Positions 45,479 through 54,244 of a stretch of DNA of 64,000 nucleotides are shown here, piece by piece. Below the pieces are notes generated by a model. The model searched no databases, was not told the DNA's origin, and saw nothing but the letters and a program-made list of their open reading frames with translations. How positions within the stretch are numbered: position 1 is the stretch's first letter; each line of letters starts with the position of its first letter. A program made the translations under genes and the position numbers. Origin of the DNA: Bacteroidales bacterium (GTDB taxonomy: Bacteria; Bacteroidota; Bacteroidia; Bacteroidales; 4484-276); assembly GCA_035647615.1 (NCBI GenBank), contig DASRND010000035.1, positions 1 through 64,000 of the forward strand, read 5' to 3'.

Positions 45479-45564
45479 AATTTTGATTTTTAAATAACGA
45501 GAATCATATCAAACGAAGGATTTTCTGCAACAGCAATTGAATTTATTATTCTCCCACCCCCTGA

Positions 45565-47622
45565 CTAAGTAACCTTTTTACGAAAATAATTATAAATCTC
45601 TATTTGTGAACGCACAGGTTTTCCGCTGCCGGTGGTTCGGTATTGATTGATGGCGTCCCGGTTGAGCAGGCGCGCCTTGGTGCTATCAGCCATTTGTATC
45701 TGCAGCATCGTCCACAGCTCGTCTTTTATATCCGCATCATAAATAGGAACGGTGACTTCGATGCGATAGTCGAAGTTGCGCTGCATCCAGTCGGCAGAAG
45801 AGATGTAGAACTCTTTTTTGCCGTCATTGGCAAACACATAAATCCGGGAGTGTTCCAGGTATTTATCCACAATTGAAAATGCTTCGATGTTGTCGCTGAC
45901 GCCGGGGATACCGGGAATAAGAATGCTGATGCCACGTGCGATGATGATAATTTTAACACCGGCCTGACTGGCTTCGTAAAGTTTTCGCGTAATCTTACGG
46001 TCCACCAGGCTGTTGAGCTTTATCACTGCCCAGGCTTCTTTGCCGGCTTTCGCATTTCGTATCTCACGATTTATTTTGGTAATAAAAAAATCACGATTGT
46101 TGAATGGTGATACCACCAGCGCTTTAAATTTCGGTATTGCGTAACGCGCCTCGAAAAGTTGAAAAACTTTATAAACGTCGGAGGCAATGTCCTGGTTGGC
46201 GGTGAGCAGGCTTTCGTCGGCATACACGCGTGCGGTGGACTCGTTGAAGTTGCCGGTGCTTATGTTGGCATAATAGACGTTTTTCTGATCTTCTTTACGC
46301 CGTATCAGCACCAGCTTGCTGTGCACCTTGAGGCCGGGGATGGTGGGCAATATCTTTACGCCTGTTTTTTGCAACTGCTCTGACCAATAGATGTTAGCTT
46401 CCTCGTCGAAGCGTGCCTGCAGCTCCAGAAAAACCGTGACAGCCTTGCCGTTGCGGGCGGCATTCATCAGGGCGTTCATCACATTGCTTTGGCTGGCGGC
46501 ACGGTAAAAAGTCATCTTTATTGAGCGCACATCCGGATCGATGGAGGCTTCGCGCAAAAGATCAACAACATATTGGAAGGACTGATAGGGATAATGCAGC
46601 ATCACATCTTTTCGGCGGATAACCTCGAAGATGCTGGTTTTGGGCGGCAGGTCAGGATGTGGCAGTGGCGGCATCGGTGGGTAGTAAAGATGCGGGAAGT
46701 TCAGGTGTGGGAAATTCATGAAATCTTTAAAGTTATGATAACGCCCGCCGCCACGTTGCTTGTCGTCGTCGGAGAGCTGCAACTTTTGCCTGATTTTGTG
46801 CAGAAACTCCGGCGGGATGGTTGCATCAAAAACAAACCGAACCGGCGACCCCCATTCTCGCTGCTTTAAGCTTTCCGACATGATCTCCAAAAAACTCTTG
46901 TGCACATCGTTGTCGATGTCAAGCTCGGCGTCGCGGGTAATTTTTATGGTGTAAGCATTAAAAGTATCGTAGCCAAAAATGGAGAAGATATGATGGAGAT
47001 CGTGGCGAATTACATCGTCGAGCAACATGATGTAAATTTTGCCTTCTTCCCCGGGAAGCATCAAAAACCGCGAAAGCGGCGGAGCAGGTACTTCTACGAT
47101 TGCATATTCGTGCTTGCTGCTGTCGGTGGACGAGAGCAATTCGACAGCCAGATAAATCGACTTATCGCGCAGGCTGGTAGGGTCGGCAAGGTTGTCGAGG
47201 ATGATTGGGAAAAGCAGCGCCCGCACATGGTTGTCGAAATATGCAGAGACAAATGCATCCTGGCTTTCACTGAGTTGCTGTTCGTTAATGATGAAAATAT
47301 TTTCACCGTCCAACGCTTCTACAATCTCCTGATAGGTTTCGTTAAAGAGTTTCTCCTGCACGGTTACCACTTCGCGAACTTGTGCCAATATTTCGACAGG
47401 TGATTCTTTGATGTTAAAATCGAGCGCCTCGATATTTTTCATCCGGTTGAGCGTTGCCACCCTGACGCGAAAAAACTCATCACGATTGTTAGAGAAAATA
47501 CCCAGAAATTTTAGCCGCTCAAGTAATGGAGTTGCAGGGTCTCTGGCTTCCTGCAGCACACGCTCGTTAAATTCGAGCCAGCTCAACTCGCGGTTGATGA
47601 TGTGATTCTTCAGCTTTGGCAT
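45565..47622 (-). CDS. ppk1: polyphosphate kinase 1
   Basis: Reversibly makes polyphosphate from ATP. The 685-residue enzyme has the N domain (INRELSWLEFNERVLQEA), the head domain and two phospholipase D-like C domains. The phosphorylated histidine sits in GLKVHSKLVLIRR near residue 430. A second histidine motif, YLEHSRIYVFANDGK, lies near residue 590. It starts 15 bases after sixA on the same strand, so the two genes are probably co-transcribed. Confidence 0.95.
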   Translation of the reverse strand: MPKLKNHIINRELSWLEFNERVLQEARDPATPLLERLKFLGIFSNNRDEFFRVRVATLNRMKNIEALDFNIKESPVEILAQVREVVTVQEKLFNETYQEIVEALDGENIFIINEQQLSESQDAFVSAYFDNHVRALLFPIILDNLADPTSLRDKSIYLAVELLSSTDSSKHEYAIVEVPAPPLSRFLMLPGEEGKIYIMLLDDVIRHDLHHIFSIFGYDTFNAYTIKITRDAELDIDNDVHKSFLEIMSESLKQREWGSPVRFVFDATIPPEFLHKIRQKLQLSDDDKQRGGGRYHNFKDFMNFPHLNFPHLYYPPMPPLPHPDLPPKTSIFEVIRRKDVMLHYPYQSFQYVVDLLREASIDPDVRSIKMTFYRAASQSNVMNALMNAARNGKAVTVFLELQARFDEEANIYWSEQLQKTGVKILPTIPGLKVHSKLVLIRRKEDQKNVYYANISTGNFNESTARVYADESLLTANQDIASDVYKVFQLFEARYAIPKFKALVVSPFNNRDFFITKINREIRNAKAGKEAWAVIKLNSLVDRKITRKLYEASQAGVKIIIIARGISILIPGIPGVSDNIEAFSIVDKYLEHSRIYVFANDGKKEFYISSADWMQRNFDYRIEVTVPIYDADIKDELWTMLQIQMADSTKARLLNRDAINQYRTTGSGKPVRSQIEIYNYFRKKVT

Positions 47623-47637
47623 AGCAGGGATTGCATG

Positions 47638-48135
47638 TTAGTTTTTCAACATCGAAGGGGTGACAACAAAAACGGTTTCCACTTTGGCTTGGTCGATCTT
47701 TTCCCAGGCGTCGGTTTCGAAGCGCAGCGCCACCACCGCGGAGGTAGGCAGCCAGTCGATGTGTTGGTCGGCATATTCGTTGGCAAAGTCGCTCACTACC
47801 GGGTTGTGGCCAACAATCATCACCGAACTTACATCGTTGGGCAAACCGTAGATAAGGTTTGATAAAGCGTTGGTGCCACCGTGATAAATTTCGGGCTCTG
47901 TAATTATCTGATCCACTTCCACACCTAAAGCAGGTCCAAGCATGCGTGCGGTTTCTGCCGCTCTTACGGCATGGCTGGCATAAAGCAAATCAACCTTTAC
48001 GCCGCTTTCCTGCAAAAACTTAATAATCCGCTCTGTGCGCTTGAAGCCCTTGGGAATGACGGGGCGCTCGTAATCTTCGAGTTGTGGAGAGTCCCACGAC
48101 GACTTGGCGTGGCGTACGATGTAAACTGTTTTCAT
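47638..48135 (-). CDS. sixA: SixA-type phosphohistidine phosphatase
   Basis: 165-residue histidine phosphatase (RHG family). Catalytic VRHAKSSW (R8, H9) is at the N-terminus; HAVRAAETARM supplies the second Arg, and the second His is in VGHNPVVSDF near 113. SixA proteins remove phosphate from phosphohistidine. It is immediately upstream of ppk1, whose reaction passes through a phosphohistidine; a functional link is an inference from this pairing. Confidence 0.88.
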   Translation of the reverse strand: MKTVYIVRHAKSSWDSPQLEDYERPVIPKGFKRTERIIKFLQESGVKVDLLYASHAVRAAETARMLGPALGVEVDQIITEPEIYHGGTNALSNLIYGLPNDVSSVMIVGHNPVVSDFANEYADQHIDWLPTSAVVALRFETDAWEKIDQAKVETVFVVTPSMLKN

Positions 48136-48262
48136 ATTTTAAAGTTTTAGTCGGCTTATTTTTTTAATTAAAAATTTATTTACCGTTTTTATCTCCTTGC
48201 GCAACGCATCAATTTGTGCATCGGTAAGGCCGGTCAATGTTTTGATTCAACCATTCTGCAAA

Positions 48263-48805
48263 TTACAACTCTGCATAGGTTTTGCGAAAGCTCTCCAGCG
48301 GAATCATCAGGTTGGCCTGCCGCCCGTCGGAATACATAAAAAAGATGATGATGGTGTCGAATTCGTTGAATCTGGCAAAGACATCCGTTTTGTTGCCGGA
48401 ATAACCTTCCTGAAAATTGACATAACACATTTGATTGTCGCAATGGCTGTAAGGCGCCATCAATGGCTCACCGATAAGTTCAGAGCTATAGCCGTACTCC
48501 ATTTTTACATTTTCCCCAAAGTTGATCATCACACCCATATTGCGTTCTGCATCAGCCGGAATCTGCAAACGCATCCTGGCCGGCCGCTGCTTTTGGTTAT
48601 TTTTTTCGACAACCAGCAATATTGTATCATAGCTCCCGCTTTGGTTGTCGAACGGCACATCCATTTGCATTGTTGCCATCGAATCGTTGCGCGTAACATC
48701 CCATTGATACTCCGTTACCAAAAACCCGGAAGGATTGCTATCGTTTTGAGCAAAACCCGAAATCGCCGATACAAGCATTAAAACAGTGAAAAATAGATTT
48801 TTCAT
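48263..48805 (-). CDS. exported protein resembling invasion-associated locus B (IalB) family
   Basis: 180 residues with a signal peptide to about 19 (ISGFAQ). The pattern resembles IalB-type proteins: RMRLQIPADAERNMGVMINFGE, a two-cysteine turn (CDNQMC), and a C-terminal FxxxDTIIIFFMYSDGRQANLMIPLESFRKTY strand pair. IalB proteins are small secreted beta proteins of unclear function. The match is by pattern only, so a plain conserved hypothetical is the alternative. It lies upstream of sixA with a 127-base gap. Confidence 0.5.
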   Translation of the reverse strand: MKNLFFTVLMLVSAISGFAQNDSNPSGFLVTEYQWDVTRNDSMATMQMDVPFDNQSGSYDTILLVVEKNNQKQRPARMRLQIPADAERNMGVMINFGENVKMEYGYSSELIGEPLMAPYSHCDNQMCYVNFQEGYSGNKTDVFARFNEFDTIIIFFMYSDGRQANLMIPLESFRKTYAEL

Positions 48806-48905
48806 TTAATTTTTCTCCTTGTTAATAATAGAATTACAACTTCATTAAAATACGAATTGTCCACAAAAATAGACAAAAGCACTACTTTTACCCGCTAATT
48901 TTTAA

Positions 48906-49499
48906 ATGATGAAATCAATAGCTGTTTTTTGTGGATCGAGTGTGGGCATGCGCCCGGAATACATAACCGGAGCGCGGCGGCTGGGACAAAGGCTGGCAGC
49001 CGAGAATCTGCGTCTGGTGTATGGCGGTGGCAACATCGGGCTGATGCGTGAGGTGGCCGATGCTGCCCTGGAGGCCGGTGGCGAAGTGGTGGGTGTAATG
49101 CCGCGCCTCATTGTGGATAAAGAAATTGCACACACAGGCGTTACAGAACTGATTATTGTAAATAGCATGCACGAGCGCAAAGCTAAAATGGCAGAACTTG
49201 CGGATGCTTTTGTGGCGCTGCCTGGCGGATTCGGCACCATCGACGAACTTTTTGAGATCATGACCTGGAACCAACTGGAGATCATCAACAAACCCGTCGG
49301 GCTGCTCAACATTAGTGGCTTTTTTGATAAACTGCTCGATTATATTCATCACGCCGTTGCCGAGCGATTTGTTCGCAGCGAGCACGCCCGCAACCTGATA
49401 GTGGAAGCTGATGAGGCATTATTACTTCATAAAATCAGAACCTTCCAGCCCACCCACGCCGAAAAATGGATAGACCGCCTGAAGATGGATATGATTTAA
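48906..49499 (+). CDS. LOG family protein (TIGR00730), nucleotide 5'-monophosphate phosphoribohydrolase
   Basis: 197-residue Rossmann-fold protein with the LOG signature PGGFGTIDELFE near residue 100 and VYGGGNIGLMREVADAA near 40. LOG proteins release base from nucleoside monophosphates; in plants this activates cytokinins, in bacteria it recycles nucleotides. It begins a plus-strand trio with a P-loop kinase (27-base gap) and a dCMP deaminase. A near-consensus TACTTTTA box lies about 25 bases before the start. Confidence 0.88.
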   Translation: MMKSIAVFCGSSVGMRPEYITGARRLGQRLAAENLRLVYGGGNIGLMREVADAALEAGGEVVGVMPRLIVDKEIAHTGVTELIIVNSMHERKAKMAELADAFVALPGGFGTIDELFEIMTWNQLEIINKPVGLLNISGFFDKLLDYIHHAVAERFVRSEHARNLIVEADEALLLHKIRTFQPTHAEKWIDRLKMDMI

Positions 49500-49526
49500 A
49501 ATTTGATTATTAATAAAATTTAAAAA

Positions 49527-50099
49527 ATGATCATCATTGGTATCACCGGAACGATTGGGGCAGGCAAAGGCACGCTGGTAGAATATTTAAAACAAAAAGC
49601 GCATTTCCGGCATTTCTCAGTGCGCGAATTTCTAACGGAGGAAATTCTGCGGCGGCAGTTGCCCGTGAATCGCGATTCGATGACGCACATCGCCAACGAG
49701 CTGCGCGCCACATACTCGCCTTCCTACATCATCGACCAGCTTTATAATCGGGCGGTACAGCAGGGCGACAACGCAATAATAGAAAGTATCCGCACACCCG
49801 GCGAAGTTTTGAGCTTACGCAAAAAAGATAACTTTTTCCTCTTTGCAATCGATGCCGATCCGGCCATCCGCTACCAACGCATCGTGGCAAGAGCCAGCGA
49901 AACTGATCACATAGATTACCAAACATTTCTTGCCAACGAAGCGCGTGAAATGCAAACCACCGACCCCAATAAGCAAAACCTGCGACAGTGTATCGCCATG
50001 GCCGACTTTTATTTTGACAACAACGGAACACGCGAGTCACTGGAGAAGCAGTTGCAAAAGACTTTGCAGGGCATCCTGCCATCAGAAAACAAAAAGTAA
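49527..50099 (+). CDS. P-loop nucleotide kinase-like ATPase
   Basis: 190-residue small P-loop protein. Walker A is GTIGAGKGT (8-16). VREFLTEEILRRQLPVNRD follows, then IIESIRTPGEV near 90, a lid-like region with RYQRIVARASETDH, and TTDPNKQNLRQCIAMADFYFDNNGT. It resembles the AAA_18/dephospho-CoA-kinase-like group with the UPF0200 family; the substrate is not established. It lies ten bases before the dCMP deaminase start, suggesting coupled expression and a (deoxy)nucleotide substrate. Confidence 0.75.
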   Translation: MIIIGITGTIGAGKGTLVEYLKQKAHFRHFSVREFLTEEILRRQLPVNRDSMTHIANELRATYSPSYIIDQLYNRAVQQGDNAIIESIRTPGEVLSLRKKDNFFLFAIDADPAIRYQRIVARASETDHIDYQTFLANEAREMQTTDPNKQNLRQCIAMADFYFDNNGTRESLEKQLQKTLQGILPSENKK

Positions 50100-50109
50100 A
50101 ACTTACACA

Positions 50110-50625
50110 ATGGAAAACACTAATAACCCCACCAACCCAACCGGCAAGTACCAGCGTCCGAGCTGGGACGAATATTTCCTGGAACTGGCCAACACGGCAG
50201 CCAAGCGAGCCACCTGCGACCGCGGCCGCAGCGGCTGTGTAATTGTTCGCAACAAACATGTGCTGGTAACGGGCTATGTGGGCTCGCCGCTGGGGCTGCC
50301 CCACTGCGACGATGTAGGGCATCTGTTCAAAAGCGTGACCCATGCCGATGGCCATGTCAGCCAACATTGTATGCGCACGGTGCACGCCGAGCAAAACGCC
50401 ATTTGTCAGGCTGCAAGGCTGGGCATTGGCCTCGAAAACGGAACACTCTATTGCCGCATGACACCCTGCCGAACCTGCGCCATGCTTATCATCAACTGCG
50501 GCATTGCGCGCGTGGTGTGTGAAAAAAAATACCACGCCGGCGCTGAATCCGAAGAGATGTTCGAGCTGGCAGGCGTGGTACTCGATTTTATAAACGATGA
50601 AATTGTGACCTACGATAATCAATAA
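50110..50625 (+). CDS. dCMP/deoxycytidylate deaminase family protein
   Basis: 171-residue zinc deaminase converting dCMP to dUMP, the feed for thymidylate synthase. The catalytic HAEQN is at 92-96, the zinc cysteines at PCRTC (C120, C123), with an extra Cys/His pair (GLPHCDD near 62-68) often binding a second zinc in this family. The ATG at 50110 is used; the frame is open 60 codons further up but overlaps the kinase gene there. Confidence 0.9.
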   Translation: MENTNNPTNPTGKYQRPSWDEYFLELANTAAKRATCDRGRSGCVIVRNKHVLVTGYVGSPLGLPHCDDVGHLFKSVTHADGHVSQHCMRTVHAEQNAICQAARLGIGLENGTLYCRMTPCRTCAMLIINCGIARVVCEKKYHAGAESEEMFELAGVVLDFINDEIVTYDNQ

Positions 50626-50667
50626 ACCGACAGCTATCCGCAGACTTTAGTATTGCGGAGTAGCTCC

Positions 50668-51045
50668 TCAAAGATTGGTATTCTCGTCAGCATCGTCACC
50701 GTAGCCCCGAACAGTACTTTCGCCAATAACATAAGTAGCTCTTTGGCCGGCTACCTGCGAAAACAACACCTCATACTCCTCTCCCGCTTCCAGCATCATC
50801 ACTCGTGTGTAAGCTCGCTCGTTGTGCTCCACAATAAGGTTGGTGTGGCAAATGGGACAGTAAAAATCGACGTGTTCACCTTCGGCGACTTTAAACTCCG
50901 GATGACGGATGGCGCGGTAATCGCCCAGGTCGGAGGTGAGCAGCACCAATCCCTGATGGCCAGAGGCGGTGCGTGCTGAGAGCACGATGCGCTCGTTGAT
51001 GTAAAGCTGCCCATGACAAAACGGACAATAAAAACTTGTTTCCAT
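50668..51045 (-). CDS. small zinc-ribbon protein of unknown function
   Basis: 125 residues with two similar half-motifs: FYCPFCHGQLYI (about 5-16) and FYCPICHTNLIV (about 61-72). Together they offer four cysteines for one zinc site, plus a His next to each pair. The rest is beta-rich with an acidic tail (GYGDDADENTNL). No signal peptide. Converges on the dCMP deaminase gene. I do not recognise a named family. Confidence 0.7.
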   Translation of the reverse strand: METSFYCPFCHGQLYINERIVLSARTASGHQGLVLLTSDLGDYRAIRHPEFKVAEGEHVDFYCPICHTNLIVEHNERAYTRVMMLEAGEEYEVLFSQVAGQRATYVIGESTVRGYGDDADENTNL

Positions 51046-51273
51046 AATTTATGTGTTTATCATTTTCAATCAGGCACAAATTTAAAACGAATCCTGATAA
51101 AAGACGCTTTCATTGGTGTTTTTTGTGATTATTTAAAATAGGAAGCTTTCGCAAAAGATGAATTTCTCATTCACGAAGTTACACCAGAAGATATCTTGAC
51201 CTGTCTATTTTATGCAGCAGACAGGGAAAGAAAAATTCGTGCTAAATCATGAAGCTCCTTTTCGAGCAACACT

Positions 51274-53754
51274 TTAAAATTCATTTTCCATTTCTATTTC
51301 AGCACCATTGCCATTATCGGTGCCATTGCGATCAACACGTTTTTCGTAGTTGTTGATTTTCCAGCTTAAGCTAATGCTAAAGATTGGAGCTTTGCGATTG
51401 AAATAGTTGTAGGAAGAAAAACCGGTGCCTGAAGAGGTAAACTCATGTTTGCCGGTTTTGAAGATGTCGCGGATAGAAAGTGTTGCCGAAAGGTTTTTGT
51501 TGAAAAAATCTTTGCGAACAGCAGCACTGGTCATAAAGAAACCTGTGGTCTCTCCCTGTGCGGTGATGGAAGGCCCGTAATACATGCCGTTTAACTGCAA
51601 GCGCAGATCGTAAGGCAATTTTACGACAGCATTCAGGCGGCTGTTCCAGTTGAGGCTTTCAGCATCCACCGATTGATTTTCTACATCGCCTTCCAGCCGG
51701 TATTGATAGAGATTTGCCGTAACGTTGAGGTTGAGCCACTTTACCGGATCGAAACGCACCATCAGCTCACCGCCCAGCGAGTAGTCGTTGTTGAGGTTTT
51801 CGAAAGTGTGCATAAAGGTATTGTCGGCTTGCAGGGTACGGATGCGGGTAATTTTATTGGTGGTAACACGGTAATATCCTTCGAGCGAAAACATAGCGCC
51901 CCATGCCCACATCTGGTAGCCAAGTTCGTAGGAGTCGGTATATTCGGGCTGCAGGGCAGGGTTCCCTTTACGGTAATTAAACTGATCAGTATAGTTGATG
52001 AATGGATCGAGGTACCATCCGCCCGGTCGATCGATACGGCGGGTATAACTTGCCAGCAGCTGGTTTTTGTTTGTAAATGACTTGCTCAGGTGCACCGTAG
52101 GGAACAAATCCCACCGATCTATCAAAGTACCTTCCGTGCTGCGGGCATTCTTTATCTCGCGATAGGTGTATTCGCCGCGCAAGCCAAGCTGATAGCCGAA
52201 ACTTTTCCACTTGTCGGAATAAATACCGTATACCGCATGAATGTCGCGGCGGAAGTCCATGCTGTTTGAAAACATTGTATCCTCCACCCATTCGCTTGTG
52301 ATGTAGTGATAGTCATCAAGAATGTAGATATCGTTTTTGTCTTCGATGCGCATCTGATAGCCTGCTTCTATTTTCCCATTTTCACTTACCGGAAGCACAT
52401 AATCCACATTAAAACGATAATTATTGCTGGTATTTTTCTCGATGGTGCGGATGAAGCTGGGTTCTTCTTCGATAGGCTGAAAAAAAGCATCCGTATTTGC
52501 TTCTTTCTGTTCGTCGCTGTTGTCGCCCTCGCGTTGCGCGTAGTAGAGCATCATGTCGATCTTGTGGCCTTTCATATCGAATTTGTGCTGCAGGCTAAGT
52601 TTTCCGTTGTAATAATTACCATTTCTCGACATTTCGCTGATGTTGGAGCTGAAGATGTCGATAGTTTCAGGAAAAGAAAACTGATGCAGATGGCTTTTCC
52701 CGCCGCCGTTAAAGTCGTAATAGCCATATCGGCCTTCGGCGGAGATCACGGTGCGGTTGGTGATAAAATATTCGATGCCGCCACGCACGCCATAGCCTTC
52801 CCGTCCGCGGTTGCGGCTGCCAATATCATTGCGGAAGAATGTGGTGTCGTTGCGATAGGTCTCGTCCCTGGACTCTCGCTCGCCTTCATGCCGGCGATTG
52901 TTGTAATCTGCGCCGATGAAAAAGTTAAATTTTTGGTAGTGATAATTCAGCAGGAAGTCGATGCTGGTGGAGTTTTTACTGCCAATGGAAGCGTTGACCA
53001 CGCCACTAAAACCTTTGTCGATTTTTTCTTTTAAAACCACATTGATGATACCGGCCACACCGTCGGGATCATATTTTGCCGAGGGGTTTGTAATGATTTC
53101 GATGGTCTCGATATTGCTGGCGGGGATTTGCTGCAAAGCATCTGAACCTTGCAGAATGCTGGGACGCCCGTCGATGAGAACGGTAAACGAGGAACTCCCG
53201 CGCAGGCTTACGTTGCCGTCGATGTCGACCTGAACGGAAGGCGTATTTTCCAAAGCCGTTACTGCTGAGCCACCCTGCGCCATGATGTCCTGACTTACGT
53301 TCACTACCTTCTTGTCGATCTGGTATTCGACGAGCTGTTTTTGTGCGGTGATTTCGACAGCCTGGAGCGCTTCGGTTGACGAATGCAATTCTATCACACC
53401 CAGGTCGACAGCAGTTTTTTGAGGTGTGATCCTAATGTCTTGAATGGTTTTTTTGGTGAAGCCGATAAAGTTGGCCACCAGATAATGACGACCAAAGGGT
53501 ACTTTTTCCAAAATAAATTTCCCATCCATGGTGCTGATAGCTCCGGTGACCATTGCCGAATCGCGCACGCTGAACAGAACCACATTGGCGTATTCCATCA
53601 GGTTGCCGGTGCCAAATTCCTCAATGGTGCCCGTTACCACTCCAATGGGTGGGCCACTCTGACCCTGGCCACCGCCTCCATGCTGCTGGGCTGAAACGGT
53701 GAAAGTTAAAGAGAGGAAAATTATTGTTATTGCTTTTGCTACTATTATCTTCAT
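51274..53754 (-). CDS. TonB-dependent outer-membrane receptor (OMP_b-brl_3 type)
   Basis: 826 residues from the start MKIIVAKAITII (an upstream ATG adds six residues). Signal peptide ends VSAQ. A short Gly/Gln-rich linker leads to a CarboxypepD_reg domain (about 38-125), then a plug domain (about 135-240: NVSQDIMAQGGSAVTALENTPSVQVD, SLRGSSSFTVLIDGRPSILQGSDALQQIPASNIETIEIITNPSAKYDPDG). An outer-membrane barrel of the OMP_b-brl_3 family follows, ending FSISLSWKI. Family members import unknown ligands or act as assembly partners. No SusD-like gene is adjacent. Confidence 0.92.
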   Translation of the reverse strand: MKIIVAKAITIIFLSLTFTVSAQQHGGGGQGQSGPPIGVVTGTIEEFGTGNLMEYANVVLFSVRDSAMVTGAISTMDGKFILEKVPFGRHYLVANFIGFTKKTIQDIRITPQKTAVDLGVIELHSSTEALQAVEITAQKQLVEYQIDKKVVNVSQDIMAQGGSAVTALENTPSVQVDIDGNVSLRGSSSFTVLIDGRPSILQGSDALQQIPASNIETIEIITNPSAKYDPDGVAGIINVVLKEKIDKGFSGVVNASIGSKNSTSIDFLLNYHYQKFNFFIGADYNNRRHEGERESRDETYRNDTTFFRNDIGSRNRGREGYGVRGGIEYFITNRTVISAEGRYGYYDFNGGGKSHLHQFSFPETIDIFSSNISEMSRNGNYYNGKLSLQHKFDMKGHKIDMMLYYAQREGDNSDEQKEANTDAFFQPIEEEPSFIRTIEKNTSNNYRFNVDYVLPVSENGKIEAGYQMRIEDKNDIYILDDYHYITSEWVEDTMFSNSMDFRRDIHAVYGIYSDKWKSFGYQLGLRGEYTYREIKNARSTEGTLIDRWDLFPTVHLSKSFTNKNQLLASYTRRIDRPGGWYLDPFINYTDQFNYRKGNPALQPEYTDSYELGYQMWAWGAMFSLEGYYRVTTNKITRIRTLQADNTFMHTFENLNNDYSLGGELMVRFDPVKWLNLNVTANLYQYRLEGDVENQSVDAESLNWNSRLNAVVKLPYDLRLQLNGMYYGPSITAQGETTGFFMTSAAVRKDFFNKNLSATLSIRDIFKTGKHEFTSSGTGFSSYNYFNRKAPIFSISLSWKINNYEKRVDRNGTDNGNGAEIEMENEF

Positions 53755-54151
53755 TTTATCTTGAGTTAACAAGGCATAACAACTACATGCGCCGCCTGTT
53801 TAGTATTTTTGATTTTTTAGACATTCGGCAGCAGTCGATTATTCCATGGAGAGTAATAAAAAAAGGGGGGTATTTTGAAATGCAAATATTTTGGGCTAAA
53901 ACCCCATCAGATTTTGCATCATTTCTACCCGACCTGAACGCCGGGGTTAGTGATTGCTGCAGCCTTATTCCTCATTTAAACAATTCCTCTTTTACTAAAT
54001 AAATGGCCTGAGGCAAATTATATTACCGGCACATCCTGCGGAATGGTTTGCAAGGTTTGTATGTATTTGAGGAAAATCGGGTGCATCGCCTTTCTGAGCA
54101 TTTGTAAATTTTCCCGAGGTTATTCAAGGTTTAACTTTCGGGGGACCCCCG

Positions 54152-54184
54152 TTTGCCTAAAACTTGAATGAATCTTTATCTTTG
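54152..54184 (+). promoter_or_regulatory. promoter of the lytic transglycosylase gene (TTTG-N21-TATCTTTG)
   Basis: TTTG at 54152-54155, a 21-base spacer and TATCTTTG at 54177-54184 match the Bacteroidota -33/-7 consensus in full. This is the best promoter in the window, with a leader of about 55 bases. The rest of the 490-base gap 53755-54244 shows no gene or repeat. Confidence 0.7.
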
Positions 54185-54244
54185 CACCGTAAAAATAAAA
54201 CTACAGGAATACGTTTATTTCTAAAACTAAAACCACAGAAAGTA

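Noticed and set aside
48136-48262. Minus-strand remnant reading LTGLTDAQIDALRKEIK upstream of sixA
   Set aside because: About 35 codons with no ATG and an upstream stop; too short to call even a pseudogene.
53724-54002. 92-codon plus-strand frame in the gap before the transglycosylase gene
   Set aside because: Overlaps the 5' end of the TonB receptor gene on the other strand, begins with an antisense poly-Leu stretch and has no family-like features.
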